Shown here: piece after piece, positions 19,013 through 27,466 of the stretch
Layout of the letters: every line of letters begins with the position of its first letter
Position numbering within the stretch: the first letter of the stretch is position 1
Source of the DNA: Microbacterium sp. LWO14-1.2
Lineage (GTDB): Bacteria; Actinomycetota; Actinomycetes; Actinomycetales; Microbacteriaceae
Length of the DNA: 64,000 nucleotides
Reading direction: 5' to 3'
NCBI RefSeq assembly: GCF_038397715.1
Contig: NZ_CP151633.1
Coordinates: 496,001 to 560,000 of the forward strand
Translations under genes and position numbers: made by a program
Notes under the pieces: generated by a model
The model's input: only the letters and a program-made list of their open reading frames with translations
Database searches by the model: none
Told to the model about the DNA's origin: nothing

Positions 19013-20731
19013 TCAGTGCCCTGCGCGGGTGGCGAGCAGCTGCACGCCGCTCGTCGCCTGACTCCAGGCAGAACCGCTGCGTGCGAAGACCGCACCCTCG
19101 GCGCTCAGGATCCGCACCCCCGAGGCCGATCGCGACCCCGCGATCGTGAGCGCTCCCGCGGGTGCCGACTCCACGGTTCCGGTTCCCCCGACGATCTGCG
19201 TCAGCACGATCCGGTCGTCCGTGTCGCCGAGCACAGCGAGTCGGTCAGGACCGAGCCACACGAGGCCGGATGCGGTGCCCTGCAACTGGGTGATCTCCTC
19301 GGTCGGCCCGAGTGCCGTCGGCACGCCGTTCTCATCCCTGATGATCGCCGAGACGACGACCCAGCGCTCGCCGCCGACGACGATCACCGCCGCGATGCGG
19401 GCTCCGTCCGCCGAGACGCGGATCGCCGAGACCTCCGATGCGCCGGGCCACGCGTCGGCGACCGGCGTCTGTGCGACGTCGACGCTGGTGGCCTGCAGCG
19501 CGGACGGCGCGTTCACAGGGACGGACCACGTGTAGTCGAAGGGATCCATCGATGGACGGATGAGCGACGAGCGCTGGTCGAGCTCGTCGACGTTCCCGTT
19601 GCCTGCAATGTAGACGTGCCCGTCGCCCAGCTGCACAGCGGCGTGCGACCCATCGAGCGCGACGTCGACCGCGGTGATCGGTTGCGTGAGCGCGAGGATC
19701 TCGTCCGAGACCCCGGGCAGCGGCGTGATCTCCCCGCCGACCAGGTTGCCGAACATGCCGTCCTTGAGGACGAGGCTGCCCCCGTCCGCAGGATCTTCGA
19801 CGAGCTTGACGACACCCGCGTCGAGTGTGCGCCCGTCGATGCTGAACCGCACCTGGCTCACCTGCACACCTGCCGCGAGGAACGTCTCCTGCAGCTGCGT
19901 GCGCATGCGGGCGAGCGTGACCTGATCCAGGCCGGAGGCCGCTCCGTTCAGCGCCACGTCGGCGACCTGATCCGCATCGATCGGCACGGCGTCGCGCGCG
20001 AGCTGCACGCCAGCGGGGAATGCGTTCTGCACCGCGGGATCGAGCCAGGGGCTCGGCGCGCCGCCGATCAGAGCCTGCGCGATGGTCGTCGCGATGGTGG
20101 CGCGCCGTGGGAACCAGCGCACATCGGGAACGAGGCGCTCCCAGGTCTGGTCGTAGAACTGCAGGGCGTAGTCGTCGTAGACGCGCGAGAAACGGGATTC
20201 GTCGAGGACGACGCCGTCCGGCGCCTCGGAGATGCGCCACTGCCCGTCGGTCCGCACGACGACGAACGACGAGGTGGATGCCCCGAAAGCCTCCGAGTAC
20301 GCTCCGGTGCCGTCGACGCTCGCCAACTGATCGAAGGTCACCCGGACGTCGGCGGTGTCGCCGTCATCCACTTCGGCGTCGTCCTCGACGGTCGAGGCGA
20401 ACGACCGCGACGCAGCGCTCACATCGATCGACACCCCGGTAGTCGGTCGCCACTGCGCCGCCATCTCGGGCGTCATGAATCGACGGGCGGTATCCCAGTT
20501 GTCCGCCGGGGTGATGGCCGCCTCCACGAAGCCTTCGACGATCTCAGCGGGGCCGGCCCCGTCGACGGGTCCTGACGCCAGGGGCAGGAAGTCGGGGTCT
20601 TCGGGCGAAGCTCCGAGCGCGAGGCCCGGCTGCACATCGCCGGTGGTGGGGAGACCGGTGCACGCCGACAGTGCGAGCATCGCTCCGGCGAGCGCGATGG
20701 CGGCGAGACTCCGCCGTGGCGACGCTCTCAT
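19013..20731 (-). CDS. lpqB: Lipoprotein LpqB, partner of MtrAB
   Basis: A 572-residue lipoprotein with a signal peptide and lipobox LSAC (lipidated Cys24). A GerMN-like domain covers about residues 210-320, followed by a beta-propeller-like C-terminal half (repeats such as PITAVDVALDGSHAAV and ISAIRVSADGARIAAV). In mycobacteria and Streptomyces LpqB interacts with the extracellular part of MtrB and tunes MtrA phosphorylation. Its ATG overlaps the mtrB stop by four bases, so kinase and lipoprotein are coupled. It is third in the mtrA-mtrB-lpqB operon. Confidence 0.95.
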   Translation of the reverse strand: MRASPRRSLAAIALAGAMLALSACTGLPTTGDVQPGLALGASPEDPDFLPLASGPVDGAGPAEIVEGFVEAAITPADNWDTARRFMTPEMAAQWRPTTGVSIDVSAASRSFASTVEDDAEVDDGDTADVRVTFDQLASVDGTGAYSEAFGASTSSFVVVRTDGQWRISEAPDGVVLDESRFSRVYDDYALQFYDQTWERLVPDVRWFPRRATIATTIAQALIGGAPSPWLDPAVQNAFPAGVQLARDAVPIDADQVADVALNGAASGLDQVTLARMRTQLQETFLAAGVQVSQVRFSIDGRTLDAGVVKLVEDPADGGSLVLKDGMFGNLVGGEITPLPGVSDEILALTQPITAVDVALDGSHAAVQLGDGHVYIAGNGNVDELDQRSSLIRPSMDPFDYTWSVPVNAPSALQATSVDVAQTPVADAWPGASEVSAIRVSADGARIAAVIVVGGERWVVVSAIIRDENGVPTALGPTEEITQLQGTASGLVWLGPDRLAVLGDTDDRIVLTQIVGGTGTVESAPAGALTIAGSRSASGVRILSAEGAVFARSGSAWSQATSGVQLLATRAGH

Positions 20732-22401
20732 TCGAGGCTCCCTCGGTCGAACAGCTCGGCGGGCAGGTCGGCGAGCTGGATCGGCTGCGTCGCATCGCCC
20801 ATTCCGGCGAGCGGCTCCTGCGGCTCGACGGGGATCGGAGACGGCCCGTCGAGGACCGCGCCGCGCGGGATGGTCAGAACGAAGTTCGTGCCGACTCCGA
20901 GTTCTGACCAGACGGCCAGGGTCCCGCCGTGCAGCGTCGCGTCGCCGAGCGCGATGGAGAGTCCGAGTCCGGTGCCGCCGATCGTTCGCTGGCGCGACGG
21001 GTCCGCCCGCCAGAAGCGGTCGAAGACCCGCTCCGCATCGGCCGGGTCCATCCCGAGCCCGAAATCGCGCACCCCGGCCGCGACGGCGTGCTGGTTGCTG
21101 TCCACGGTCACCACGATCGGGCGTCCCTCCCCATGCTCGATCGCGTTGCCGATCAGGTTGCGCAGCACTCGGCGCACGCGGCGCGGATCCATGTCGACGG
21201 GCGAGTATCCGCCGGGCGCGACGAGCCGCAGCTCGCTGCCGCGTCCGTCGGCGAGCGGCTGCATCTGCTCGATGATGTCCTCGGCCAGGTGGGCCAGGCT
21301 CGTGGCCTCGAGCTCGAGCTGCACGGAGCCCGCGTCGTACCGACTGATCTCGAGGAGGTCCGACAGGAGAGTCTCGAAGCGTTGCACCTGGGTGTGGAGC
21401 AGCTCCGTGGTGCGCGCCGTGGTCGGATCGAACTCCTCGCGCTGATCGTTGAGCATGTCGGCGGCGAGGCGGATCGTCGTCAGAGGCGTGCGCAGCTCAT
21501 GCGACACGTCGGACACGAAGCGCTGCTGCACGAGCGACAGCTCACCGAGCTCCTTGATCTGCGCCTCGATGCTGTCGGCCATGGCGTTGAAGGATCGACC
21601 GAGCGTCGCGATCTCGTCTTCCCCGTGCACGTCGATCCGCACTCCGAGGTCTCCCGAAGCGAGGCGCGCGCTGGTCTCCGCCGCCTCCACGATCGGCGTG
21701 GAGACGAGGCGGAGGACGATCGAGGAGATCACCGCGACGATCGCCACGAGTCCGATGCCGGCGATCCACAGCGTGCGCTGCACAAAGGTGAGAGTGCTGT
21801 CCGCATCGGCGAAGTCATACGCGAAGTAGATGGCGAACGGGCCGGCTTCAGGCACCTGCAGCTGCTGCCCCACGATCACGCCCGGCACCGTGCGACCGCC
21901 GAGGTCGATCCCCGCGGACTGCCAGGACTGCCAGTCGTCGAACTCGATCACCCGATTGCGGAGGGCGGGGCTGATGAAGTTGGCGCTGAGACCCGCGGTG
22001 AAGCCGTTGAGCGGGCCGGCGACCTCATCGTTCACGCGGAAGCCGGCGAGACCCTCGGCGGTCGAGTTGCGGCCGAGATCCTCCTGGACGCTGTCCCACA
22101 GTTCCTGTAGAGCAGCCGGATTGTCTCCGAGCGCAGCCGAGTCCAGTGTGGTCTGGGCCTGGTCGATCGAGCGCCGGGCGTCTTCGAGAGCCTGATTCTT
22201 CCGCGATTCGAAGAGGTCGTTCTGGATGACGAGGGCCATCGTCACGCAGGTGATGAGGATCGCCGTCGAGGTGAGGAGGAGCGTGATCGCCAGCGTGCGG
22301 AACCGCAGCGACCGTCGCCACAGGGCACCGAGCACGTCGGGCCACCCTCGCCAGTCGCGGAGGACGGCGACCGCGGTGGTGGTCGCTGTCGTCGCGGCCA
22401 T
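20728..22401 (-). CDS. mtrB: Membrane sensor histidine kinase MtrB
   Basis: A 557-residue kinase. Transmembrane helix 1 is about residues 36-59, the extracytoplasmic sensor about 60-208, helix 2 about 209-231, then HAMP (to about 284), the DHp helix with phospho-His301 in SDVSHELRTPL, and the ATPase domain (NLIGNAIEHGEG, RFWRADPSRQR, GGTGLGLSIAL). MtrB controls MtrA, which links cell-wall growth, division and replication in actinobacteria. ATG 22401 leaves only five bases after the mtrA stop; there is little ribosome binding site, so translation may be coupled. A low-complexity Ala/Thr run opens the protein. Confidence 0.96.
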   Translation of the reverse strand: MAATTATTTAVAVLRDWRGWPDVLGALWRRSLRFRTLAITLLLTSTAILITCVTMALVIQNDLFESRKNQALEDARRSIDQAQTTLDSAALGDNPAALQELWDSVQEDLGRNSTAEGLAGFRVNDEVAGPLNGFTAGLSANFISPALRNRVIEFDDWQSWQSAGIDLGGRTVPGVIVGQQLQVPEAGPFAIYFAYDFADADSTLTFVQRTLWIAGIGLVAIVAVISSIVLRLVSTPIVEAAETSARLASGDLGVRIDVHGEDEIATLGRSFNAMADSIEAQIKELGELSLVQQRFVSDVSHELRTPLTTIRLAADMLNDQREEFDPTTARTTELLHTQVQRFETLLSDLLEISRYDAGSVQLELEATSLAHLAEDIIEQMQPLADGRGSELRLVAPGGYSPVDMDPRRVRRVLRNLIGNAIEHGEGRPIVVTVDSNQHAVAAGVRDFGLGMDPADAERVFDRFWRADPSRQRTIGGTGLGLSIALGDATLHGGTLAVWSELGVGTNFVLTIPRGAVLDGPSPIPVEPQEPLAGMGDATQPIQLADLPAELFDRGSLE

Positions 22402-22406
22402 GGGTC

Positions 22407-23087
22407 CTAGCCCGCACTCCCGGCGCGGTAACCGACACCGCGCACCGTCATGACGATCTTCGGGTTGTCCGGGTCGAGCTCGACCTTGGCTCGCAGGCGC
22501 TGCACGTGCACGTTCACGAGGCGCGTGTCGGCCTTGTAGTGGTACCCCCAGACCTGCTCGAGGAGCATCTCGCGGGAGAACACCTGCTGCGGCTTGGAGG
22601 CGAGCGCGACGAGCAGCTGGAACTCGAGCGGCGTCAGCGCGATCGGGACGGTGCCGCGGCGCACCTCGTGTGCGTCGACGTCGACCGTGAGATCGCCCAC
22701 ACGCAGCTGCTCGCCGACTGTGGACGGAGCCGGGCGCAGCCGGGTGCGGATGCGGGCCACGAGCTCCTTCGGGTTGAACGGCTTGACGATGTAGTCGTCG
22801 GCGCCCACCTCGAGCCCTCGCACCACGTCGGCCGTGTCGCTGCGCGCGGTGAGCATGATGATGGGCACGCCGGACTCCGCGCGGATGCGGGTGCAGATCT
22901 CGATGCCGTCCATGCCGGGCAGCATGAGGTCGAGCAGCACCAGATCCGGGCGCTGCGAGCGCCATTCCTCGACAGCCTTGGCGCCGTCGGCGCAGAACAC
23001 CGGCTCGAAGCCCTCGGTGCGCAGCACGATGCCGATCATCTCGGCGAGCGCGGTGTCGTCGTCGACCACAAGGATGCGTGAGGTCAT
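22407..23087 (-). CDS. mtrA: DNA-binding response regulator MtrA
   Basis: A 226-residue OmpR/PhoB-type regulator: receiver domain with acidic pocket (Asp9-Asp11), phospho-acceptor Asp53 (LLDLMLPGMDG) and Lys102 region (YIVKPFNP), then a winged helix (about 130-226, TPLEFQLLVALASKPQQVF and TRLVNVHVQRLRAKVE). It is nearly superimposable on mycobacterial MtrA. ATG 23087 is exactly 7 bases from TAAGGT with no Shine-Dalgarno sequence, so the operon mRNA probably begins leaderless. It is first in mtrA-mtrB-lpqB. Confidence 0.97.
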   Translation of the reverse strand: MTSRILVVDDDTALAEMIGIVLRTEGFEPVFCADGAKAVEEWRSQRPDLVLLDLMLPGMDGIEICTRIRAESGVPIIMLTARSDTADVVRGLEVGADDYIVKPFNPKELVARIRTRLRPAPSTVGEQLRVGDLTVDVDAHEVRRGTVPIALTPLEFQLLVALASKPQQVFSREMLLEQVWGYHYKADTRLVNVHVQRLRAKVELDPDNPKIVMTVRGVGYRAGSAG

Positions 23088-23094
23088 AACTGTT

Positions 23095-23100
23095 ACCTTA
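23095..23100 (-). promoter_or_regulatory. -10 box of leaderless mtrA operon
   Basis: TAAGGT on the minus strand, 7 bases before the mtrA ATG. Confidence 0.6.
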
Positions 23101-23182
23101 TGGCACTCAGTCCCACGACTCGGCGTCTGCGCGCGCGACGTGTGTTATGACACGATGGGAGCGCACGACGGAGGGAGTGCCG

Positions 23183-24622
23183 GTGACCGGCCAGACGTGG
23201 ACCCCAGCCCCCAAACGGGGCATCATCCCCCTGCATCCGCTCACTTTCGGGATGCTGCTCGGCCGATCCTTCTCGGCGCTGCGCCACAACCCGAAGGTGC
23301 TCTTCGGTTTCGGCGTCGTCATCCAGTTGGTCGTCGTCGTGTCGAGTGCGGCGGTGATGGGCTTCGTGTTCGCGACCACCTTCGCGCGACTCGAGTCGCT
23401 CTCCCCGTCGTCGCCGGACTTCGAGGCGGTGCTCGCCGGCACGATCGGCATGAATCTCGTCGCCGGCATCGCGGTCGGATTGGCCTCGATCGCCTTCACC
23501 GCCCTCATGCAGGGCGTGGTGGCCGCCGAGATCGGCAATGCCGCCGTGGGCGTCAAGGCCTCCCTCGGCGCCCTGTGGAAGAAGATGCTCCCGGCGTTCT
23601 GGCGCCTGGCGGCGTTCGCGTCGCTCTCGGTCGCGTTCGTCTTCGGCATCATCGTGATCGTCTTCCTCATCATCGCCGGATTCATCGCCGGCGGCCTCGG
23701 CGGCTCCATGGAGGCGATCGGCGGACTCGTCGTGCTGCTGATCCTGCTCGTGCTCGCCACCATCCCGCTCGTGGTCTGGCTCACGACCAAGCTGCTGCTC
23801 GTGCCGTCGATCCTGGTACTCGAGCGCGCGAAGTTCCGGGATGCACTCGTGCGCTCCTGGCGTCTGACGCGCGGACGGTTCTGGGTCGCCTGGGGAGTCA
23901 CCTTCCTCATCGGCGCGATCATGGGCCTGGCGATGCAGGTGGTCAACATCCCCGTGGCGCTGCTCAGCTCGATGCTCGGGACGGTCATCGCCCCCACGGG
24001 TTCGACCGACCCCTCCGCGATCCTCGGGTTCGTGTTCGCGCTCCTCGCCCCGCAGATCCTCCTCCTCGTGCTCCAGGCGATCACCCTGGTGGTGCAGAGT
24101 ACGGCAGGCACGCTCGTCTATCTCGACTGCCGAATGCGTTACGAGGGCCTCGACCAGGCGCTCATCAGCCACGTCGAGCGCCGCGATCTCGGCTGGTCCG
24201 AGGAGCAGCTCGGCGATCCGTTCGTCATGGACCCCGAGCGTGCGGTGACCAGCGCCCCGCCGCCCAAGCAGGTGCCCGAATGGGCGATGAACGCGCCCTA
24301 CCAGGCGGCCGGATATCCCGCGCAGCCCTATCCCGCCCCGCAGTACCCTGCTCAGTCCTACCCCGCCCAGCCCTACCCCGCGCAGCCGTACCCCGCGCAG
24401 CCCTACCCCGCGGCGGCACCGCCGCAGGGGTATCCCGCGCAGCCTCAAGCCCCGTCGCCGTACCAGGGACAGACCTCTCCGGCGCCTCCCGCGTATCCGG
24501 CCCCGCCGGCCGCCCCCGCCCCGCCCGCGCCCGCCGCTGCCCCCGCGCCCCCGGCGCCTCAGACCGACGACTCCGATCGCACGTGGGCGGCGCCGGGATC
24601 CGGCCCGCACGGACCCGCATGA
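23183..24622 (+). CDS. Polytopic membrane protein, glycerophosphoryl-diester-phosphodiesterase membrane-domain-like
   Basis: A 479-residue protein. Residues about 30-330 contain roughly six hydrophobic helices (LFGFGVVIQLVVVVSSAAVM, IIVIVFLIIAGFIAGGL, VVLLILLVLATIPLVVWL and others) plus the amphipathic segment FRDALVRSWRLTRGRFW, which resembles the membrane domain of the GPDPase_memb family. The C-terminal 110 residues are a Tyr/Pro/Ala/Gln-rich cytoplasmic tail. I chose GTG 23183 because GGAGGG is 7 bases upstream; ATG 23147 lacks a site. It starts a five-gene coupled operon ending with MoxR and DUF58, and probably helps assemble that membrane system. Confidence 0.82.
   Translation: MTGQTWTPAPKRGIIPLHPLTFGMLLGRSFSALRHNPKVLFGFGVVIQLVVVVSSAAVMGFVFATTFARLESLSPSSPDFEAVLAGTIGMNLVAGIAVGLASIAFTALMQGVVAAEIGNAAVGVKASLGALWKKMLPAFWRLAAFASLSVAFVFGIIVIVFLIIAGFIAGGLGGSMEAIGGLVVLLILLVLATIPLVVWLTTKLLLVPSILVLERAKFRDALVRSWRLTRGRFWVAWGVTFLIGAIMGLAMQVVNIPVALLSSMLGTVIAPTGSTDPSAILGFVFALLAPQILLLVLQAITLVVQSTAGTLVYLDCRMRYEGLDQALISHVERRDLGWSEEQLGDPFVMDPERAVTSAPPPKQVPEWAMNAPYQAAGYPAQPYPAPQYPAQSYPAQPYPAQPYPAQPYPAAAPPQGYPAQPQAPSPYQGQTSPAPPAYPAPPAAPAPPAPAAAPAPPAPQTDDSDRTWAAPGSGPHGPA
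24313..24413 (+). repeat. PYPAQ coding repeat
   Basis: About seven tandem imperfect 15-base units (TACCCCGCGCAGCCC type) encode YPAQP repeats in the cytoplasmic tail of the preceding membrane protein. They are likely to vary in number between strains. Confidence 0.8.
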
Positions 24623-25257
24623 TCGCTCTCCTCGACGTGTTCGCCCCGGACGGCGACGAAGCCAGGCGCTGGGCGGAGGAAGAGCTCGCCGACCCACGGT
24701 ATGCCGACGCCAAGCCGACGTGGTTCGACATGGTCTCGCGCGACATCGGACGCTTCCTCGCCGATCTCTTCAGCTCCGACAACGGGCAGAACGTCGGGCC
24801 GACCGCGCTGATCGTCGTCTGCGTCATCGTCTTCGCCGCTCTGGTGGCCGCGCTCATCATCTGGGGCAGGCCGCGGCGCGGACGCGTCGTGCGCCGTCCG
24901 ATCACCGGGCTGCTCGGCGCGGACGACGATCGCTCGGCATCCCAACTGCGAGCGGATGCCGAACGCGCCGCCCGTTCCGGCGACTGGGACGAGGCGACCG
25001 TCCTGCGATTCCGTGCGCTGGCCCGCGGCCTCCTCGAGCGCGACCTCATCGACCCCTCACCCGGCGCGACCGCACAGGCGATCGCCCGCGAGGTCTCACG
25101 GGCGTTCCCCGCCGAGGCCGGCGCCGTGCGACGCGCGGCGACGTCGTTCGACGACGTCCGCTACCTGCGGCATCCGGCGACTGCGGAGAGCTACGCCGAG
25201 CTCGCGGCCACGGACGACCGACTGCTCGCGCTCCGACCGCAACTGGCGACAGTGTGA
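24619..25257 (+). CDS. DUF4129 domain protein
   Basis: A 212-residue protein with one transmembrane helix (about residues 55-78, LIVVCVIVFAALVAALIIW). The C-terminal DUF4129 domain is soluble (AERAARSGDWDEATVLRFRALARGLLERD, then DDVRYLRHPATAESYAEL). DUF4129 modules accompany MoxR/DUF58 systems and transglutaminase-like proteins. The ATG overlaps the previous TGA (ATGA) and the stop overlaps the next GTG, so it is translated as part of the operon. The molecular role of the family is not established. Confidence 0.87.
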   Translation: MIALLDVFAPDGDEARRWAEEELADPRYADAKPTWFDMVSRDIGRFLADLFSSDNGQNVGPTALIVVCVIVFAALVAALIIWGRPRRGRVVRRPITGLLGADDDRSASQLRADAERAARSGDWDEATVLRFRALARGLLERDLIDPSPGATAQAIAREVSRAFPAEAGAVRRAATSFDDVRYLRHPATAESYAELAATDDRLLALRPQLATV

Positions 25258-26444
25258 CGACGGCGACCGAGCACCAGCTGACGTCGACCGCGGATCGGCC
25301 CGATCCGCGACGGCGTCTGAAGGCGTTGATCGGATGGGCGGTCGTCGCGGCGCTCGTCCTTCTCGGGGTCTTCGTCGCGACGCAGGTGGCCACGCAGATG
25401 CCCGGCGGCCGGGGTGGACTCGACCCGGAGGGGGTCGGCGATTCCGGGACACGAGCGCTCGCAGAGCTGCTGCGCGATCAGGGCGTGGAGATCGAGGTGG
25501 TGCGCTCGCGCTCCGAGGTGCGTGCCGCGCTCGATGCGGATGCGACTCTCGCGATGGCGAATCCGTACACGCTCACCGACGAGGGCGTCGCCGACCTCAT
25601 CGAACCAGCGGACCGCGTCGTCTTCCTCTCCGCCAGCACCCACCTCGTCGCCTTCCTCGGTCTGGGCGACAACGCGACCGCCGACTCGACCGAGGTCGAG
25701 GCCGACTGCGACATCCGCGAGTTCGCCCGGGTCGGCAGCATCCGCCCCGACCGCGTCTTCGCCCCGGATCCCGGGGTGCAGGGCTGCTTCGGCACCGAGG
25801 ACGCCGCCGCGGTGCTCGTCGGAGAGGTCGACGGCCAGAAGCGGACCGTGGTCGAGGGAGCGCGGCTGTTCAGCAACGCGTACCTCGCCGAGAACGGCAA
25901 CGCGGCTCTCGCACTCGCTCTGCTGGGGCAGACCGACAAGGTCGTCTGGTACGTCCCGAGCTTCACCGACACCGACATCGAGGCGGCGGAGCCGGACACC
26001 CTCGGCTCGCTCACTCCGGGTTGGGTGACTCCCGCGATCCTCATGCTCATGCTCGCCGCCCTCGCCGCAGGCCTGTGGCGAGGGCAGCGCTTCGGCCCGC
26101 TCGTCGCCGAGACGCTGCCCGTCACGGTGCGAGCCTCGGAGACGATGCTCGGTCGCGCACGCCTCACAGCGAAAGCCGGAGACGCCGCCCACGCCGCCGA
26201 GGCGATCCGCGACGGGAGTCGACGGCGACTCGCCCGCCGGCTGGGGCTGGCCGTGCAGGCGAGCGCCGACGAGGTGGCCGACGCCGCATCCGACCGGCTC
26301 CGCATCCCCCGCGGTTCGCTGCAGACGCTGCTCGCCGGCCCCCTTCCGACGGATGACGCCGGGCTCGTCGAACTGGCCCGTCGCCTGAGCGAGCTCGAGG
26401 ACGCCGTCGACGACACCCTCCGCGAGATGCGGAGACCCGAGTGA
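25254..26444 (+). CDS. DUF4350 domain membrane protein
   Basis: A 396-residue protein. Helix 1 is about residues 25-45 (LIGWAVVAALVLLGVFVATQV); the external DUF4350 domain follows (SGTRALAELLRDQGVEIEVV, then ADRVVFLSASTHLVAFL, to about 240); helix 2 is about 258-277 (PAILMLMLAALAAGLWRG); and a cytoplasmic helical tail ends DDTLREMRRPE. DUF4350 domains resemble glutamine-amidotransferase-like folds without catalytic residues. GTG overlaps the DUF4129 stop (GTGA) and its own stop overlaps the moxR GTG. In M. tuberculosis the equivalent is near Rv3691. Confidence 0.87.
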   Translation: MTTATEHQLTSTADRPDPRRRLKALIGWAVVAALVLLGVFVATQVATQMPGGRGGLDPEGVGDSGTRALAELLRDQGVEIEVVRSRSEVRAALDADATLAMANPYTLTDEGVADLIEPADRVVFLSASTHLVAFLGLGDNATADSTEVEADCDIREFARVGSIRPDRVFAPDPGVQGCFGTEDAAAVLVGEVDGQKRTVVEGARLFSNAYLAENGNAALALALLGQTDKVVWYVPSFTDTDIEAAEPDTLGSLTPGWVTPAILMLMLAALAAGLWRGQRFGPLVAETLPVTVRASETMLGRARLTAKAGDAAHAAEAIRDGSRRRLARRLGLAVQASADEVADAASDRLRIPRGSLQTLLAGPLPTDDAGLVELARRLSELEDAVDDTLREMRRPE

Positions 26445-27466
26445 ACGACTTCTCCCCGCCCCCGACCACACCGAATCCGACCGGAAGCCGAGGCCCCAGC
26501 GTGACCCCTGAGAACCCCACCGACGCGGACCTGCGTCAGGCGATGCACCGCGTCAGGACCGAGGTCGACAAGGCCGTCGTCGGCCAGGCCGGAACCGTGA
26601 CCGGCCTCCTGGTCGCCCTCCTCGCTCGCGGACACGTGCTCCTGGAGGGTGTGCCGGGCGTCGCGAAGACCCTGGTCGTGCGTTCTTTCGCACGCTCACT
26701 CGGCCTGGACACCAAGCGGGTGCAGTTCACTCCCGATCTCATGCCGGGCGACGTCACGGGCTCGCTCGTGTACGACGCCCGCACCGGGGAGTTCGACTTC
26801 CGCGCGGGGCCCGTCTTCACGAACATCCTGCTCGCCGACGAGATCAACCGCACGCCGCCGAAGACGCAGGCGGCGCTTCTCGAGGCGATGGAGGAGCGCC
26901 AGGTCTCGGCGGACGGCACGAGCAGGCCGCTGCCCGATCCGTTCCTCGTCGCGGCGACCCAGAACCCGATCGAGCACGAGGGCACGTACTCGCTGCCCGA
27001 GGCGCAGCTCGACCGGTTCCTCATGAAGCTGGTCGTCGGGATGCCGGAGCGCGACGCCGAGGTCTCGGTGCTGCGCAAGCACGCGTCGGGCTTCTCGCCG
27101 CGGGAGCTGACCGGTGTGGAGGCCGTCGTGGATGCCGCGGTGATCCGCGCGGCGCAGGATGCCGCTGCTCGCGTCGAAGTGACCAATGACGTGCTCGGGT
27201 ATGTCGTCGACCTCGCGAGGGCCACGCGGCAGTCGCCCTCGGTCGAGTTGGGAGCGAGCCCCCGTGCGTCCACGGGTCTGCTGGCCGCAGCGAAGGCCTG
27301 GGCCTGGCTCAACGCATCGTCCGCCGTGACGCCCGACCACATCCAGACGATGCTCGTCCCGGTGTGGCGCCACCGCCTGCAGCTACGACCCGATGCGCAG
27401 ATGGAGGGCGTGTCCGCCGACGCCGTCCTCACCTCCGTGGTGCAGCAGACCAGGGTGCCGATCTAG
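26441..27466 (+). CDS. MoxR-family AAA+ ATPase
   Basis: A 341-residue AAA+ ATPase: Walker A GVPGVAKT (70-77), Walker B LADEINRTPPKTQ (131 on), sensor 1 ATQNPIEHEGTYSLPEAQLDRF and a C-terminal lid. MoxR ATPases act as chaperones that mature VWA-containing complexes; DUF58 proteins are their usual partners, and one follows directly. A proline-rich 30-residue extension precedes the core. GTG 26441 overlaps the DUF4350 stop, and the stop is immediately followed by the DUF58 start. The synteny resembles Rv3692-Rv3693. Confidence 0.94.
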   Translation: MNDFSPPPTTPNPTGSRGPSVTPENPTDADLRQAMHRVRTEVDKAVVGQAGTVTGLLVALLARGHVLLEGVPGVAKTLVVRSFARSLGLDTKRVQFTPDLMPGDVTGSLVYDARTGEFDFRAGPVFTNILLADEINRTPPKTQAALLEAMEERQVSADGTSRPLPDPFLVAATQNPIEHEGTYSLPEAQLDRFLMKLVVGMPERDAEVSVLRKHASGFSPRELTGVEAVVDAAVIRAAQDAAARVEVTNDVLGYVVDLARATRQSPSVELGASPRASTGLLAAAKAWAWLNASSAVTPDHIQTMLVPVWRHRLQLRPDAQMEGVSADAVLTSVVQQTRVPI

